In this document: piece by piece, positions 1 to 9,524 of the stretch
Position numbering within the stretch: the stretch's first letter is position 1
Layout: every line of letters begins with the position of its first letter
Source: Nitrospira sp.
Lineage (GTDB): Bacteria; Nitrospirota; Nitrospiria; Nitrospirales; Nitrospiraceae
Reading direction: 5' to 3'
Length of the DNA: 58,418 nucleotides
Assembly (NCBI GenBank): GCA_018242765.1
Contig: JAFEBH010000019.1
Span: 1-58,418 of the forward strand
Made by a program: the position numbers and the translations under genes
The notes under the pieces: model-generated
Told to the model about the DNA's origin: nothing
Seen by the model: only the letters and a program-made list of their open reading frames with translations
Database searches by the model: none

Positions 1-48
1 CAGTACATCACCAGGTCACTGATTGAACCGAAGGAGCACCATCAATGA
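1..48 (+). CDS. trbB: 3' end of probable trbB (VirB11-type ATPase), partial
   Basis: An open frame enters from the left edge and ends at TGA 46-48, reading ...[15 protein letters not shown]. The stop overlaps the ATG of trbC in an ATGA arrangement, the same coupling used between later genes of this operon. In RP4 the gene before trbC is trbB, the hexameric VirB11-like ATPase that powers pilus assembly. Only 15 residues are visible and they carry no diagnostic motif, so the identity rests on gene order alone. Confidence 0.45.
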   Translation, partial: QYITRSLIEPKEHHQ

Positions 49-446
49 GCATTGCATCGCACTGGAAACAATTTCTCTGGGGCTTGGGCGTCATCCTGAC
101 GCTGTGCGTCATCACCATGCCGCATGAGGCCTACGCGGCGGGCACGGCCGGGGGCGGGCTCCCCTACGAATCCGCGTTGACCCGGTTGCGTGCGTCGATC
201 ACCGGACCTGTCGCCTTTACTTTGTCGTTGATCGGGATTGTAGGAGCCGCGGGGGTCTTGATCTTCGGCGGCGAGTTGACCGGGTTCTTGCGCATGATGG
301 TCTTTCTCGTGCTGTTGATCGCCATCCTCGTGGGCGCCCAGAACGTGCTGACGACGCTCTTTGCCGCGGGAGCCGAAATCGCGTGGAGCGGGGAGGGAAC
401 GGCGCTGATGGCAGCGTCTCATCCTGGATTTGTGAGGCTGAGCTGA
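45..446 (+). CDS. trbC: TrbC/VirB2-type conjugative pilin precursor
   Basis: This 133-residue protein is the probable major subunit of the conjugative pilus. It starts with a signal-like hydrophobic segment (about residues 10-31, ending in ...YAAGT). Two further membrane helices lie at about 54-75 and 82-100, separated by a short polar turn, which is the usual VirB2/TrbC layout. In RP4 the pilin is trimmed and circularised by the TraF peptidase; a TraF homologue is present at 27.3-27.8 kb. The start ATG follows AAGGAG at 31-36 with an 8-base spacer. It is the first complete gene of the trb operon and overlaps the upstream stop. Confidence 0.88.
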   Translation: MSIASHWKQFLWGLGVILTLCVITMPHEAYAAGTAGGGLPYESALTRLRASITGPVAFTLSLIGIVGAAGVLIFGGELTGFLRMMVFLVLLIAILVGAQNVLTTLFAAGAEIAWSGEGTALMAASHPGFVRLS

Positions 447-448
447 CC

Positions 449-760
449 ATGGCACTCCGCAAGATCCCGATTCGTCGCGTCATGCACCGTGACAATCTGT
501 TTCTGGGTGGGGACCGTGAACTGGTGCTGTTCTGTGGCGCGGTCGCATTTGCGCTGGTCTTCACCGCCCAAGAACTGCGGGCCGGCATCGTGGGCGTGAC
601 ATTGTGGTTTCTTCTTCTGTATCTCCTGCGGCTCATGGCTAAAGCCGACCCAAAGTTGCGGTACGTCTATCTGCGGCAGTTGATCTACAAACCCTACTAT
701 CCCGCCCGCAGTACCCCCTGGCGGGTCAACACGTCCAGGCAAGGAAACCAGTATTCATGA
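449..760 (+). CDS. trbD: TrbD/VirB3-family inner-membrane channel component
   Basis: This 103-residue protein (start MALRKIPIRR) has the VirB3/TrbD pattern: a short basic cytoplasmic N-terminus with a Pro-Ile-Arg-Arg element, two adjacent hydrophobic helices at about 27-62, and a polar tail containing YVYLRQLIYKPYYPAR. VirB3 proteins anchor the VirB4 ATPase to the inner membrane. The next gene is that ATPase and overlaps it by 4 bp. The frame is open further upstream to 383, but ATG 449 lies just after the trbC stop and gives the family's usual length. Confidence 0.88.
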   Translation: MALRKIPIRRVMHRDNLFLGGDRELVLFCGAVAFALVFTAQELRAGIVGVTLWFLLLYLLRLMAKADPKLRYVYLRQLIYKPYYPARSTPWRVNTSRQGNQYS

Positions 761-3363
761 TGGTGACGCTGACCGTCCTGATCGCACTGTTGGGGCTCGC
801 CTTCCTCTTGTTGCTGATCCACCGTGTCCGGGAAGCCGACGCTCACGTGACGGTGAAGAAGCATCGCTCGCAGGACGCGGGATTGTCGGATCTCTTGATC
901 TACGCGGCGATGGTCGAGGACGGCGTGATCGTCGGGAAAAACGGTTCGCTCATGGCGGCCTGGATCTACCGCGGCGACGATCAGGCCAGCAGTACGGAAC
1001 CCCAGCGCGAAGCGGTCTCGTTTCGGATCAATCAAGCCTTGAGTCAGCTCGGGAACGGTTGGATGGTGCATGTGGATGCGGTGCGGCGGCGGGCGGCCGG
1101 CTATGCCGCGCCCGGCCTCTCCCATTTTCCCGATGCGCTGACGGCCGCGTTGGACGAGGAACGGCGGCGGCTCTTCGAAGGACTGGGGGCCATGTACGAC
1201 GGCTATTTCGTCGTAACCCTCACGTATCTGCCGCCGTTGGTGGCGCAACGCCAGTTCGTCGAGTTGATGTTCGACGATGATCAGGCGGCAATCAGCGCTC
1301 AGGATCGCACGAAGGGACTGGTGGAGCAATTCACCAGGGACTGTTCGTCGTTTGAATCGCGGTTGTCGTCGGTCTTTCGCCTGCAACGCCTGCGCGGACA
1401 ATCCCTCATCTTGGAGGATGGATCGACCGTCACGCATGACGAATTCCTCCGGTGGGTGCAACGGTGTGTCACCGGCCTGAATCAGCCGGTTCTCTTGCCG
1501 TCGCATCCGATGTATCTCGATGCCGTGATCGGCGGACAGGAATTATGGACGGGCGTCATTCCGAAAATCGGCCGGCAGTACATGCAGGTGGTGGCGATCG
1601 AAGGCTTTCCCCTCGACAGCACTCCCGGCGTCCTGACATCGCTCGGGGAGCTGCCCATCGAATACCGCTGGTCGTCCCGCTTCATCTTCATGGATCAACA
1701 TGAGGCCGTGCGCGAATTGACCCGCTATCGACGGAAGTGGAAGCAGAAAGTCCGAGGCTTTCTCGATCAAATCACCAACTCGCAGACCGGTCCCTTGGAC
1801 CAGGATGCGATGGCGATGGTGGCCGATGCGGAGGCCGCCATCGGGGAAGTGAATAGCGGGTTGATCGGGATGGGGTACTACACCAGTGTCGTGGTCCTCA
1901 TGGATGAAGACCGGGGTGAAGTAGAACGGTCGGCGCGTCACATCGAAAAGGTGATGCATCAATTGGGATTTGCCGCCCGGATCGAAACGCTCAATACGAT
2001 GGACGCCTTTTTGGGCAGCTTGCCGGGACATGGCGTCGAAAACGTCCGGCGTCCGCCCTTGAACACCATGAACCTGGCGGATCTCCTGCCGACCAGTACG
2101 ATCTGGACCGGCAGCGCCACCGCGCCCTGTCCCATGTATCCGCCTGACGCCCCTCCGTTGATGCAGTGCGTCACGCATGGCGCCACTCCGTTTCGTCTGA
2201 ATCTCCATGTGCGCGATGTCGGCCATACGTTGATGCTGGGCCCGACCGGCTCAGGCAAATCGACGCATCTCGGGATACTCGCCGCGCAACTACGCCGGTA
2301 CGAGGGCATGTCCGTCTATGTCTTCGATAAGGGCCTCTCGATGTATCCCCTGGCGGCGGCGATACGCGCTGCCACAAAGGGCACCAGCGGACTGCACTTT
2401 ACCGTGGCGGGCGATGCCAACGAGCTGGCCTTTTGCCCTCTTCAATTTTTGGAGACCAAAGGCGATCGGGCCTGGGCGTTGGAGTGGATCGACACCATGC
2501 TGGCTCTCAACGGCGTGAAGACCACGCCGCTCCAGCGGAACGCCATCGCGGAAACGGTCATGGCGCTGCACGCCAATGAGTTGAGTCATGGCCACACACA
2601 GGAACAGGACCGACCGCCGGCCTCGCTCTCCGATTTCGTGAACATGGTGCAGGATGAACCAATCCGCGAAGCCCTGAAGCAATATACCGTGAGCGGGGCC
2701 TTGGGCCATCTCCTCGATGCCGAACGGGATGGGCTCGCGCTGGCGGATTTCACCGTGTTTGAAATCGAGGAGTTGATGGGGCTGGGAGATAAATACGCCC
2801 TCCCGACCATTCTCTATCTCTTTCGCCGGATCGAACGGAGCCTGAGGGGTCAGCCCAGCGCCATCATCGTGGATGAAGCCTGGCTGATGCTCGGACATCC
2901 GGTGATCCGGGAGAAGATTCGGGAATGGTTGAAAGTCCTGCGCAAGGCCAACTGCCTCGTGGTGTTGGCGACGCAAAGTTTAACGGACGCGGCCAATTCA
3001 GGCATTTTGGATGTGATCGTGGAATCCACGGCGACCAAGATCTTTTTGCCCAACGTCTTCGCCCGCGATGAGGACACCTCGGCGCTCTATCGTCGAATGG
3101 GACTGAACTCACGGCAAATTGAGATCTTGGCCACGGCCGTTCCGAAACGCCAGTATTATTACAGTTCCGAATATGGCCATCGGCTCTACGATCTCGCATT
3201 AGGACCCTTGGCCCTCGCCTTCGTCGGCGCATCGGATAAAGAGTCCATCGCGGAGATCCGTTCTCTGGAAGCCAAGTATGGCGCGGCCTGGATCGACGAA
3301 TGGCTGGCGAGCCGTGGACTCACGCTCCGTGACGATGGAGCGTATGAAGAGGTGATGGCATGA
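757..3363 (+). CDS. trbE: TrbE/VirB4 type IV secretion ATPase
   Basis: This 868-residue protein is the VirB4/TrbE ATPase that energises pilus assembly and substrate transfer at the cytoplasmic face of the mating channel. An N-terminal membrane helix (about residues 3-22) precedes the CagE/TrbE/VirB domain. The C-terminal AAA-type domain carries Walker A GPTGSGKST (about 495-503) and Walker B AIIVDEAW (about 702-709), followed by a VVLATQSLTD stretch typical of the family. Length is close to RP4 TrbE. ATG overlaps the trbD stop and the gene ends in ATGA overlap with trbF, so translation is probably coupled. Confidence 0.97.
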   Translation: MMVTLTVLIALLGLAFLLLLIHRVREADAHVTVKKHRSQDAGLSDLLIYAAMVEDGVIVGKNGSLMAAWIYRGDDQASSTEPQREAVSFRINQALSQLGNGWMVHVDAVRRRAAGYAAPGLSHFPDALTAALDEERRRLFEGLGAMYDGYFVVTLTYLPPLVAQRQFVELMFDDDQAAISAQDRTKGLVEQFTRDCSSFESRLSSVFRLQRLRGQSLILEDGSTVTHDEFLRWVQRCVTGLNQPVLLPSHPMYLDAVIGGQELWTGVIPKIGRQYMQVVAIEGFPLDSTPGVLTSLGELPIEYRWSSRFIFMDQHEAVRELTRYRRKWKQKVRGFLDQITNSQTGPLDQDAMAMVADAEAAIGEVNSGLIGMGYYTSVVVLMDEDRGEVERSARHIEKVMHQLGFAARIETLNTMDAFLGSLPGHGVENVRRPPLNTMNLADLLPTSTIWTGSATAPCPMYPPDAPPLMQCVTHGATPFRLNLHVRDVGHTLMLGPTGSGKSTHLGILAAQLRRYEGMSVYVFDKGLSMYPLAAAIRAATKGTSGLHFTVAGDANELAFCPLQFLETKGDRAWALEWIDTMLALNGVKTTPLQRNAIAETVMALHANELSHGHTQEQDRPPASLSDFVNMVQDEPIREALKQYTVSGALGHLLDAERDGLALADFTVFEIEELMGLGDKYALPTILYLFRRIERSLRGQPSAIIVDEAWLMLGHPVIREKIREWLKVLRKANCLVVLATQSLTDAANSGILDVIVESTATKIFLPNVFARDEDTSALYRRMGLNSRQIEILATAVPKRQYYYSSEYGHRLYDLALGPLALAFVGASDKESIAEIRSLEAKYGAAWIDEWLASRGLTLRDDGAYEEVMA

Positions 3364-4154
3364 GTCTGGTCCACAGTCTGGTCGAAGCGTGGAAGGATGT
3401 GAAGTACATCACGGGAGGGGAGAAAGCATCCCAGGACGAACGGCAGTCCCAACCCGTCGTCGTCGAGGGTGGGCGGCGAACCGGGGAGGGTACGAATCCC
3501 TATCTTTCGGCGCGGCGGACCTGGAACGATCTGATGAAGGCGCAAGTCGCGACCCGCCGATCGTGGGAACTAATCGCGATCCTCTGTCTGCTCATCGCCC
3601 TGGCCTCGGTGGGCGGCATCGCCTATGTCGGGAGCCAATCCAAATTCATTCCCTTTCTCTACCACGTCGATCCCCACGGCCATGCCACGGCGATTGGGCC
3701 GGTCGAGATGGCGAGCCCCGCCGATCCGCGCGTGCTGGCCGCCACCATCGGCGAATTTATCGCCAATGCGCGGCTGGTGACGGTCGATGCCGCCTTGCAG
3801 CGCAAAGCGGTCTATCAGGTCTATGCGATGTTGAGCGAACAGGATCCGGCGACCGGCAAGATGAACCAATGGATGAACGGCACCGAGGACTCGAACCCGT
3901 TTACGCGAGCGGAGAAGGAAACGGTCACGGTGGACATTTCCACGGTCCTGCCGCAAACCGCGGACACTTGGGAAGTCACCTGGCTGGAGTCGGTGTGGGA
4001 CCGCAAGGGGGAAGTGAAAACCCAGCCGGTCCCGATGCGAGCGCTCGTCACGGTCTATCGGGCCGAACCCTCCGCGACGGTGACGGAGGACGAGCTCCGG
4101 CGCAACCCGCTCTCGGTCTATGTCCGTGATTTCTCCTGGTCCAAACAACTGTGA
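3360..4154 (+). CDS. trbF: TrbF/VirB8-family channel protein
   Basis: This 264-residue bitopic membrane protein belongs to the VirB8/TrbF family, which nucleates the type IV secretion channel in the periplasm. It has a cytoplasmic N-terminus with the family-typical NPYLSARRTWND element, one membrane helix at about residues 71-91, and an NTF2-like periplasmic domain ending in the motif NPLSVYVRDFSWSKQL. The ATG overlaps the trbE stop. It sits at the same operon position as in RP4. Confidence 0.93.
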   Translation: MSLVHSLVEAWKDVKYITGGEKASQDERQSQPVVVEGGRRTGEGTNPYLSARRTWNDLMKAQVATRRSWELIAILCLLIALASVGGIAYVGSQSKFIPFLYHVDPHGHATAIGPVEMASPADPRVLAATIGEFIANARLVTVDAALQRKAVYQVYAMLSEQDPATGKMNQWMNGTEDSNPFTRAEKETVTVDISTVLPQTADTWEVTWLESVWDRKGEVKTQPVPMRALVTVYRAEPSATVTEDELRRNPLSVYVRDFSWSKQL

Positions 4155-4166
4155 GGAGTGAGAAAC

Positions 4167-5051
4167 ATGATGAGGAACACAGTCCTGTATGTGCTGCTCA
4201 CGCTGCTGCTGCCTCTCTCTGCGACGGCCGGGAGTGACCCGAGCGTCGAAGACGTCCTGACCGGGTCCAATCCCTCGCTCACGCCGCAAGAACAAGCGGG
4301 GCTCGCGCAGGGCGAACAGGGCACGATATCGGCCAGTGCGCCGGTCGCGGGGGCCAATGGATTCATCACGTTTCCGTACGGCGTGAACCAGATCAGCATC
4401 GTCTGTGCGCCGCTGCATGTCTGCGATGTGGCCTTACAACCGGGCGAACACGTCAACTCGGTCAATGTCGGCGATAACGTCCGGTGGTCGATCGAGCCCG
4501 CGTTGACCGGGAGCGGAGCCGAAGAAGTGCAGCATGTGATCATCAAACCGCGTGAAGTTGGGCTGGAAACCTCGTTGGTCGTTGCGACCAATCGCCGCGC
4601 TTATTATCTGCGGCTGCGGTCGCATAAGACGCGCTACATGCCACAAGTCGCCTTTAGCTATCACGAGGACTCGGCGGTGAAATTCGAGATGCTGAAAGCT
4701 CGCCAGCAACGGGAGATCAAGGAGAAGACGATACCGCAGACGAGCGACTATCTGCCCAAGCTGTCGTTCGAATATGACGTGGCCGGTCACGCCGCATGGA
4801 AGCCCGTGCGGGTCTATAACGATGGCGCCAGGACCGTCATTGAAATGCCGCCGTCGATCGCGCAGACCGAAGCGCCGATCCTCTTGATCGTCCGGAAAGA
4901 GGGAGGGCTGTTCACCGATGCCGAGGAGGTGATGGTGAACTACAGTCTGCAAGATCGGCGGTATATCGTCGATACCGTCTTTGAGAAAGCGGTGTTGGTC
5001 GCAGGGGTCGGGTCAAACCAAGATCGGGTGACGATCCAACGGAGGAAATGA
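4167..5051 (+). CDS. trbG: TrbG/VirB9-family outer-membrane complex protein
   Basis: This roughly 294-residue periplasmic protein has a signal peptide (LYVLLTLLLPLSATAG). The C-terminal beta-rich VirB9/TrbG domain includes YMPQVAFSYHED, and LFTDAEEVMVNYSLQDRRYIVD near the end, split here by description only: the run from VMVNY to YIVD is the most conserved part. VirB9 proteins form the core complex with VirB10 and a small lipoprotein. An upstream GTG at 4158 would add three residues, but GAGGAG at 4153-4158 is best spaced for ATG 4167. The gene ends in a 4-bp overlap with trbH. Confidence 0.92.
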   Translation: MMRNTVLYVLLTLLLPLSATAGSDPSVEDVLTGSNPSLTPQEQAGLAQGEQGTISASAPVAGANGFITFPYGVNQISIVCAPLHVCDVALQPGEHVNSVNVGDNVRWSIEPALTGSGAEEVQHVIIKPREVGLETSLVVATNRRAYYLRLRSHKTRYMPQVAFSYHEDSAVKFEMLKARQQREIKEKTIPQTSDYLPKLSFEYDVAGHAAWKPVRVYNDGARTVIEMPPSIAQTEAPILLIVRKEGGLFTDAEEVMVNYSLQDRRYIVDTVFEKAVLVAGVGSNQDRVTIQRRK

Positions 5052-5539
5052 CGATGCGACGGCTTTCTCTGGTTCTCTGGGTCGGACTCCTGCTCGCCGG
5101 CTGCGTCAGTCCGTCGCCCTATGGCTATCTGGTCAATGGACCGGTGCCGCCCCAGATGCCGGAGCGGCTGGCACAGGATACGGTCACGCGAATGGAAGCC
5201 CTGTACCCTCCCGCGCACACGCGCCTCGCGTTGACCCATCCCGCCATCGACGCCTATGGCCTGGCGCTGATCGAGGCGTTACGGCGGAAAGGGTATGGAG
5301 TGATGGAGTATCGCGTGAACACAAGAGTGAGCCCTTCCACGCGGAACGATATGCCAGAACCAGTGCAGCCGGCCGTGAACCATAAAGAAGGCCTCCCGTT
5401 TACCTATGTAGTCGATGGTCCGTTCGAGCCTCGCCTGTACCGTGTCACCGTCTTTATCGGATCGCAGTCGTTAAGCCGGGTCTATCATATGGATGAGCAG
5501 ACGATCGCACAGGCGGGGGCCTGGGTGCGGAAGGAGTAA
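5048..5539 (+). CDS. trbH: TrbH-like conjugal transfer lipoprotein
   Basis: This 163-residue protein begins with a lipoprotein signal ending in the lipobox LLAGC, so it is probably anchored to the outer membrane. The rest is a small soluble domain (ALIEALRRKGYGVMEY and RLYRVTVFIGSQSLSRVY) matching what is known of TrbH, the lipoprotein encoded between trbG and trbI in RP4. It would take the VirB7 role with TrbG and TrbI. GGAGG at 5040-5044 precedes ATG 5048; an ATG two codons later is also possible. Sequence is poorly conserved in this family, so position carries much of the call. Confidence 0.72.
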   Translation: MTMRRLSLVLWVGLLLAGCVSPSPYGYLVNGPVPPQMPERLAQDTVTRMEALYPPAHTRLALTHPAIDAYGLALIEALRRKGYGVMEYRVNTRVSPSTRNDMPEPVQPAVNHKEGLPFTYVVDGPFEPRLYRVTVFIGSQSLSRVYHMDEQTIAQAGAWVRKE

Positions 5540-7053
5540 TGGACGTGAGTTCCTCCGCCAATCCTCAGATGTCTCCTGAGCGGTCGCCGGGGTCCATCGC
5601 ACCCAAAGCCGGCGTCCGTCGCGCCAACAACATTCCGCTCTATCTGGTGATCGGGTTGATCGCGGTGGTCGCCCTCGTGGTGGCGATGGTGGCGAGCGAT
5701 CGGGCCCAGCAACAAGCGCAGATGTTGAAGTCAACCACAGGGCCGTCTCCACAAAGCAAAGGGGGTGGGACGCTGGCGCTCGCCGATCGGATCGCGGGAT
5801 CGCATCTGGGCGGCGTGATCCCGCCAGCGCCCTCGAAGCCTCTCATTCGCAATGAACGCACTCAGCCAGAGACCGCGCTGGTCGGGGCGGGGAGTCTCGA
5901 GGCGGAACGAAACGTGAACGCGAATATCCTCATCGCACGGCCTGACGATCTCGATGCGCCACCGATGCCGAATCGAGCCGGAGGGCTACAGCTGGTCACC
6001 GGCAAACCGCTGTCGAGGACCGCATCGAGTGAGGAGCAGGAGGCGATCAGACTCGCGAAGATCCAACAGCTGCAGGACGCGCTCAAAGCGCCCTCCACCG
6101 TGAGCTTTTCGCTCACGCGGAGCGAGAGGCCAATGCCGACCATCGAGAGTAAGCCGGAGCCTGTGTCGTCAAGCGACCAGCGCAACCGCTTGGCCGAAGC
6201 TCAACGACAGGTGGCTGATGCGGCGCGGAGTGACGACCCCACGACGGCCTATCAGGCGCAACTCGCGCAATTGCGGCAATCCGGTATGCTCGGCCCGTTC
6301 GACGGAGGATCTGACTTGTCACCGGCTGCGAAGCTGAGCGCGAAGAGTGGGACCACGAGTCCAGCAGCAAACCCGGCGGGAGGAGATCGATGGAAGCACG
6401 ACGGACAACAGCTCCCGCCTCGTGCGGAGTTCGTGATTCAAGCCGGTGATGTGCTCCCGGCGCTCATGATGTCGGAAATTGATTCCTCGTTGCCGGGTCA
6501 GATCATCGCGCAAGTGTCGCAGCATGTGTACGATACGCCTACGAAGACACACCTCCTGATTCCCCAGGGCACCAAACTCATCGGGACCTATTCTAGTGAT
6601 GTCGGATACGGACAGAAAGCCTTGCTGGTGGCCTGGCAACGCTTAGGGTATCCCGACGGAAAAACACTCGATCTCGGGTCCATGCCGGGGGCAACCGGTT
6701 CCGGGGCATCCGGCCTCACCGATCTGGTCAATAATCACTACGTCCGTCTGTTTGGGTCGGCCCTCTTGATGTCGGCGGTGACAGCCGGCGTCACGTTCAG
6801 CCAACAACAAGCGCAAGGGGCGGGCATTCCCGGTCAAGTCGGCATTCCCCAATACAATGCCGGGACGGCCATGAGCCAAGCCCTCGGCCAGCAATTGGGA
6901 CAGGTCACGGCGCAGCTCATCGCCAAGAATCTGAGCATCGCGCCCGAACTGACCATTCGTCCCGGGTATCGGTTCAATGTTGTGGTCGTGAAAGACCTCG
7001 TGTTGCCGAAACCGTACCAAGAGTTCGATTATGCAGGAAAGGAGACGCCATGA
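5539..7053 (+). CDS. trbI: TrbI/VirB10-family channel scaffold
   Basis: This 504-residue VirB10/TrbI protein spans the inner membrane once (about residues 32-52). A long Pro/Ala/Gln-rich periplasmic linker runs to about 290, followed by the conserved C-terminal beta-barrel (EFVIQAGDVLPALM, LIPQGTKLIGTY, LTIRPGYRFNVVV). VirB10 links the inner-membrane ATPases to the outer-membrane pore. ATG 5539 overlaps the trbH stop (TAATG) but sits only two bases after AAGGAG (5531-5536). GTG 5545 has better spacing and may be the real start, shortening the protein by two residues. It overlaps trbJ by 4 bp. Confidence 0.94.
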   Translation: MDVSSSANPQMSPERSPGSIAPKAGVRRANNIPLYLVIGLIAVVALVVAMVASDRAQQQAQMLKSTTGPSPQSKGGGTLALADRIAGSHLGGVIPPAPSKPLIRNERTQPETALVGAGSLEAERNVNANILIARPDDLDAPPMPNRAGGLQLVTGKPLSRTASSEEQEAIRLAKIQQLQDALKAPSTVSFSLTRSERPMPTIESKPEPVSSSDQRNRLAEAQRQVADAARSDDPTTAYQAQLAQLRQSGMLGPFDGGSDLSPAAKLSAKSGTTSPAANPAGGDRWKHDGQQLPPRAEFVIQAGDVLPALMMSEIDSSLPGQIIAQVSQHVYDTPTKTHLLIPQGTKLIGTYSSDVGYGQKALLVAWQRLGYPDGKTLDLGSMPGATGSGASGLTDLVNNHYVRLFGSALLMSAVTAGVTFSQQQAQGAGIPGQVGIPQYNAGTAMSQALGQQLGQVTAQLIAKNLSIAPELTIRPGYRFNVVVVKDLVLPKPYQEFDYAGKETP

Positions 7054-7832
7054 CGAACATGAGATCTTGTTTTGCAGCCCTCGTCTTGTCGATCGTGTTG
7101 CTGGCTTCCGGGACATCTAGTTATGGCAGCGGCATTCCGACGTTCGACGGCGCGGTGCTGGCCCCGTCCGTGACGGGGGCGATCTCGAACATGGCCCAAC
7201 AACTGAAGCAAATCGAGCAATATCGGCTGCAGCTGCAGCAATATGTGAACATGCTGCAAAACACGATGAACCCCGGCTTGTTTATCTGGGACAACGCGCA
7301 GGACACAATGAACGATCTGCGCTACATGATCGATACCGTGTCCTTCTACCGACAGCTGTATGGGACGGTGGCCGGTTTTACCGGCAACTTTCATGATATG
7401 GCGTGGTATCGCAATGCCCAGTGCTTCAAAGAACCGGGCTGCTCCCCGAGTCAGTGGGGCCTGATCTTGGAGAACGAAGTCATTGGGGCCCAATCGCAAA
7501 AGAAATCGATCGAGGCCCTGTTCCGGGGATTGGAACGCCAGTACGACACGCTGAATCTCGATTCGCGACGCTTGAAGCGGCTCCAACTGGCCGCGCAAAC
7601 GTCGAATGGGCAAGCCGAGGTCATGCAACACAACAACATGCTGACGAGTGAGGGCGCGAATCAATTGATGCAGATTCGGGCCGCGCTCTTGGCACAACAG
7701 AATATGGAGGCCACGCGCCAACAAGCCCAGGCGGATCGGGAGGCCATGCAGATGGCCGCAGACCGGAATTTTCGACAACCTGCGTATAAACAGAGTACCG
7801 CCCGTACATGGTCTGTCTATGGTCCACGGTAA
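7050..7832 (+). CDS. trbJ: TrbJ/VirB5-family minor pilus protein
   Basis: This 260-residue secreted protein has a signal peptide (residues about 1-27) and a mainly helical mature part rich in Gln and Leu. It includes the TrbJ-typical stretch QQLKQIEQYRLQLQQYVNML and a predicted coiled-coil C-terminal half. VirB5/TrbJ proteins sit at the pilus tip and contact the recipient. AAAGGAGA just upstream serves ATG 7050, which overlaps the trbI stop. Position between trbI and the entry-exclusion lipoprotein matches RP4. Confidence 0.9.
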   Translation: MTNMRSCFAALVLSIVLLASGTSSYGSGIPTFDGAVLAPSVTGAISNMAQQLKQIEQYRLQLQQYVNMLQNTMNPGLFIWDNAQDTMNDLRYMIDTVSFYRQLYGTVAGFTGNFHDMAWYRNAQCFKEPGCSPSQWGLILENEVIGAQSQKKSIEALFRGLERQYDTLNLDSRRLKRLQLAAQTSNGQAEVMQHNNMLTSEGANQLMQIRAALLAQQNMEATRQQAQADREAMQMAADRNFRQPAYKQSTARTWSVYGPR

Positions 7833-7869
7833 CGAGAGGCGGACAATCCAACGATCTTCACGGAGACGT

Positions 7870-8127
7870 ATGACGATTCAGAGATGTTCTCAAGTTACTG
7901 TCAGCACATGGTTGACCTGTGCGGTGTTCCTCAGCGGCATAATCGCACTAACCGGATGTACGAAAGAAGCTCTTGAGCCTGTCAACACCGTTGAGTGGTA
8001 CAAAGCCCATGAAGCAGAGCGGGAGGCCATGCTCAAAAAGTGTTTCGCCAATCCCGGTCAACTGGCAGAGACACCCAATTGCGTCAACGCGAAGGAAGCG
8101 GCAAGCCGACTTTTCCTAGGGTCATGA
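7870..8127 (+). CDS. trbK: EexN/TrbK-like entry-exclusion lipoprotein
   Basis: This small 85-residue lipoprotein has a signal peptide and lipobox ALTGC, followed by the EexN-type tail TVEWYKAHEAERE and ANPGQLAETPNCVNA. Such proteins block redundant transfer between cells that already carry the same element. RP4 TrbK, encoded at this position between trbJ and trbL, does the same job. ATG 7870 was chosen because it directly begins the signal peptide and follows a CGGAG sequence. The frame is open upstream into trbJ. It ends in ATGA overlap with trbL. Confidence 0.85.
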   Translation: MTIQRCSQVTVSTWLTCAVFLSGIIALTGCTKEALEPVNTVEWYKAHEAEREAMLKKCFANPGQLAETPNCVNAKEAASRLFLGS

Positions 8128-9524
8128 CAAGATGCCCATTGAAGGCGATGAGCTTATTCCTAGTACCTCATTTGCGTAGCAGACCTGCCGTCTGTCTCTT
8201 GATGGTCCTGATGATGTGGTGGCCGCTTGAAGCCCATGCGGCCGTCGATTCGGGAAATTTACTCGACAACGCACTCCTCAAATTTCAGACGGCGGCGGCA
8301 GGATGGGGACTGTACATCCTGGCACGGGCAAGCTGGCTGTTCTGGACCCTCGCCACGATCTCCTTGGTGTGGACGATGGGGCAACTGGCCTTGCGCCGTG
8401 CGGAGATCGGAGAGTTTTTTGGTGAATTCCTGTCATTCACATTGATGACGGGGTTTTTTTGGTGGCTGCTCACCAATGGTCCAACATTCGCGCTACAAAT
8501 CATCGATTCAATGCAAAAGATCGCCAATAACGCGAGTGGGTTAGGTTCCACTACCTCTCCATCACGAGTGGTGGACATTGGTTTTGAATTGCTTCATCGA
8601 ACGGTGACTCAATCTACGGTGTGGACCCCTGTGGCTAGTGTCGTCGGCATCATCATGAGCTGTGTCGTCCTCGTGGTTCTGGCGCTCATCGGAGTTAATC
8701 TCACGGTGCTCTTTGTGAGTGCATGGATTTTAGCCTATGCCGGGATCTTCTTCTTGGGGTTCGGTGGGTCACGGTGGACCTCCGACATGGCAATCAACTA
8801 CTACCGCACGGTACTAGCACTCGGAGCGCAACTAGCCGCAATGGTGTTGCTGATCGGGATTGGCTATTCGATTATCACCAATTACTACAGTTTGATTCGA
8901 TCTAATTTGTCTCTAGAGGAAGAAGCCGTCGTGCTCGTCGCGTCGATCATGCTGTTAACCCTGGTCAACAAAATCCCTCCTCTTATTGGGGGTCTGGCGA
9001 TGGGTGGTGGGGTAGGGGCGCTGGGGTCGGGCGTGTCGTTAGTCTCAGCGGTCGGCACAGCGGCGGCCATGGCAGCGGGAGTTGGACTTGTGGCGAACAT
9101 GGCGCGGGCAGGCATGGCGGGTGGGGCGGCCGGGTCTCACGCGCTGATGCAAGCTGTGTCGAACGGCGGTGGGAGTGAGCCTCCACCAACCACTATGATC
9201 ACCGGTCCGAGTGGTGGACCAAGCGGAAGTGGGCCGAGGGGGAGCCCCACGAGTACTCCTCCAAAAGGAAGTCCAAGCGGGAGCATGCCTTTAGCGGCGG
9301 CCATGGATGGAGTAAGCCCAGGCCCCCAATTCACCGGTCGCTCCTATCCCAGTGTCACCAAAAGCAACTCGGACACGTCAACGTCGTCATCGGAACCCAC
9401 GTTCGCCGGCGAGAGCTTGTCGAAGGGCAAGACCGATAACACGGCGTTTGATCCGAAAGAAGAAATTGCCGCGTTTCGTGATCGGAAGGAGCCCTTCACT
9501 GGGCCGAAAGGAGGACAAGCATGA
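8124..9524 (+). CDS. trbL: TrbL/VirB6-family polytopic membrane protein
   Basis: This protein of about 466 residues is the VirB6/TrbL inner-membrane channel component. A signal-like segment (ending near EAHAAVD) is followed by several strongly hydrophobic helices across the central 300 residues. The C-terminal tail is Gly/Ser/Pro-rich and low-complexity, ending in a charged segment, the usual TrbL layout. ATG 8124 overlaps the trbK stop. A second ATG at 8148 is also plausible because no clear ribosome binding site marks the first. Confidence 0.92.
   Translation: MTRCPLKAMSLFLVPHLRSRPAVCLLMVLMMWWPLEAHAAVDSGNLLDNALLKFQTAAAGWGLYILARASWLFWTLATISLVWTMGQLALRRAEIGEFFGEFLSFTLMTGFFWWLLTNGPTFALQIIDSMQKIANNASGLGSTTSPSRVVDIGFELLHRTVTQSTVWTPVASVVGIIMSCVVLVVLALIGVNLTVLFVSAWILAYAGIFFLGFGGSRWTSDMAINYYRTVLALGAQLAAMVLLIGIGYSIITNYYSLIRSNLSLEEEAVVLVASIMLLTLVNKIPPLIGGLAMGGGVGALGSGVSLVSAVGTAAAMAAGVGLVANMARAGMAGGAAGSHALMQAVSNGGGSEPPPTTMITGPSGGPSGSGPRGSPTSTPPKGSPSGSMPLAAAMDGVSPGPQFTGRSYPSVTKSNSDTSTSSSEPTFAGESLSKGKTDNTAFDPKEEIAAFRDRKEPFTGPKGGQA

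Noticed and set aside
697..1506. Long open frame on the minus strand opposite trbE
   Set aside because: It is antisense to a gene with clear family motifs, has no ribosome binding site and a composition typical of shadow frames in GC-rich DNA.
3570..4418. 282-codon minus-strand frame opposite trbF/trbG
   Set aside because: Arg/His-rich shadow frame without a start signal; both opposing genes are well supported.
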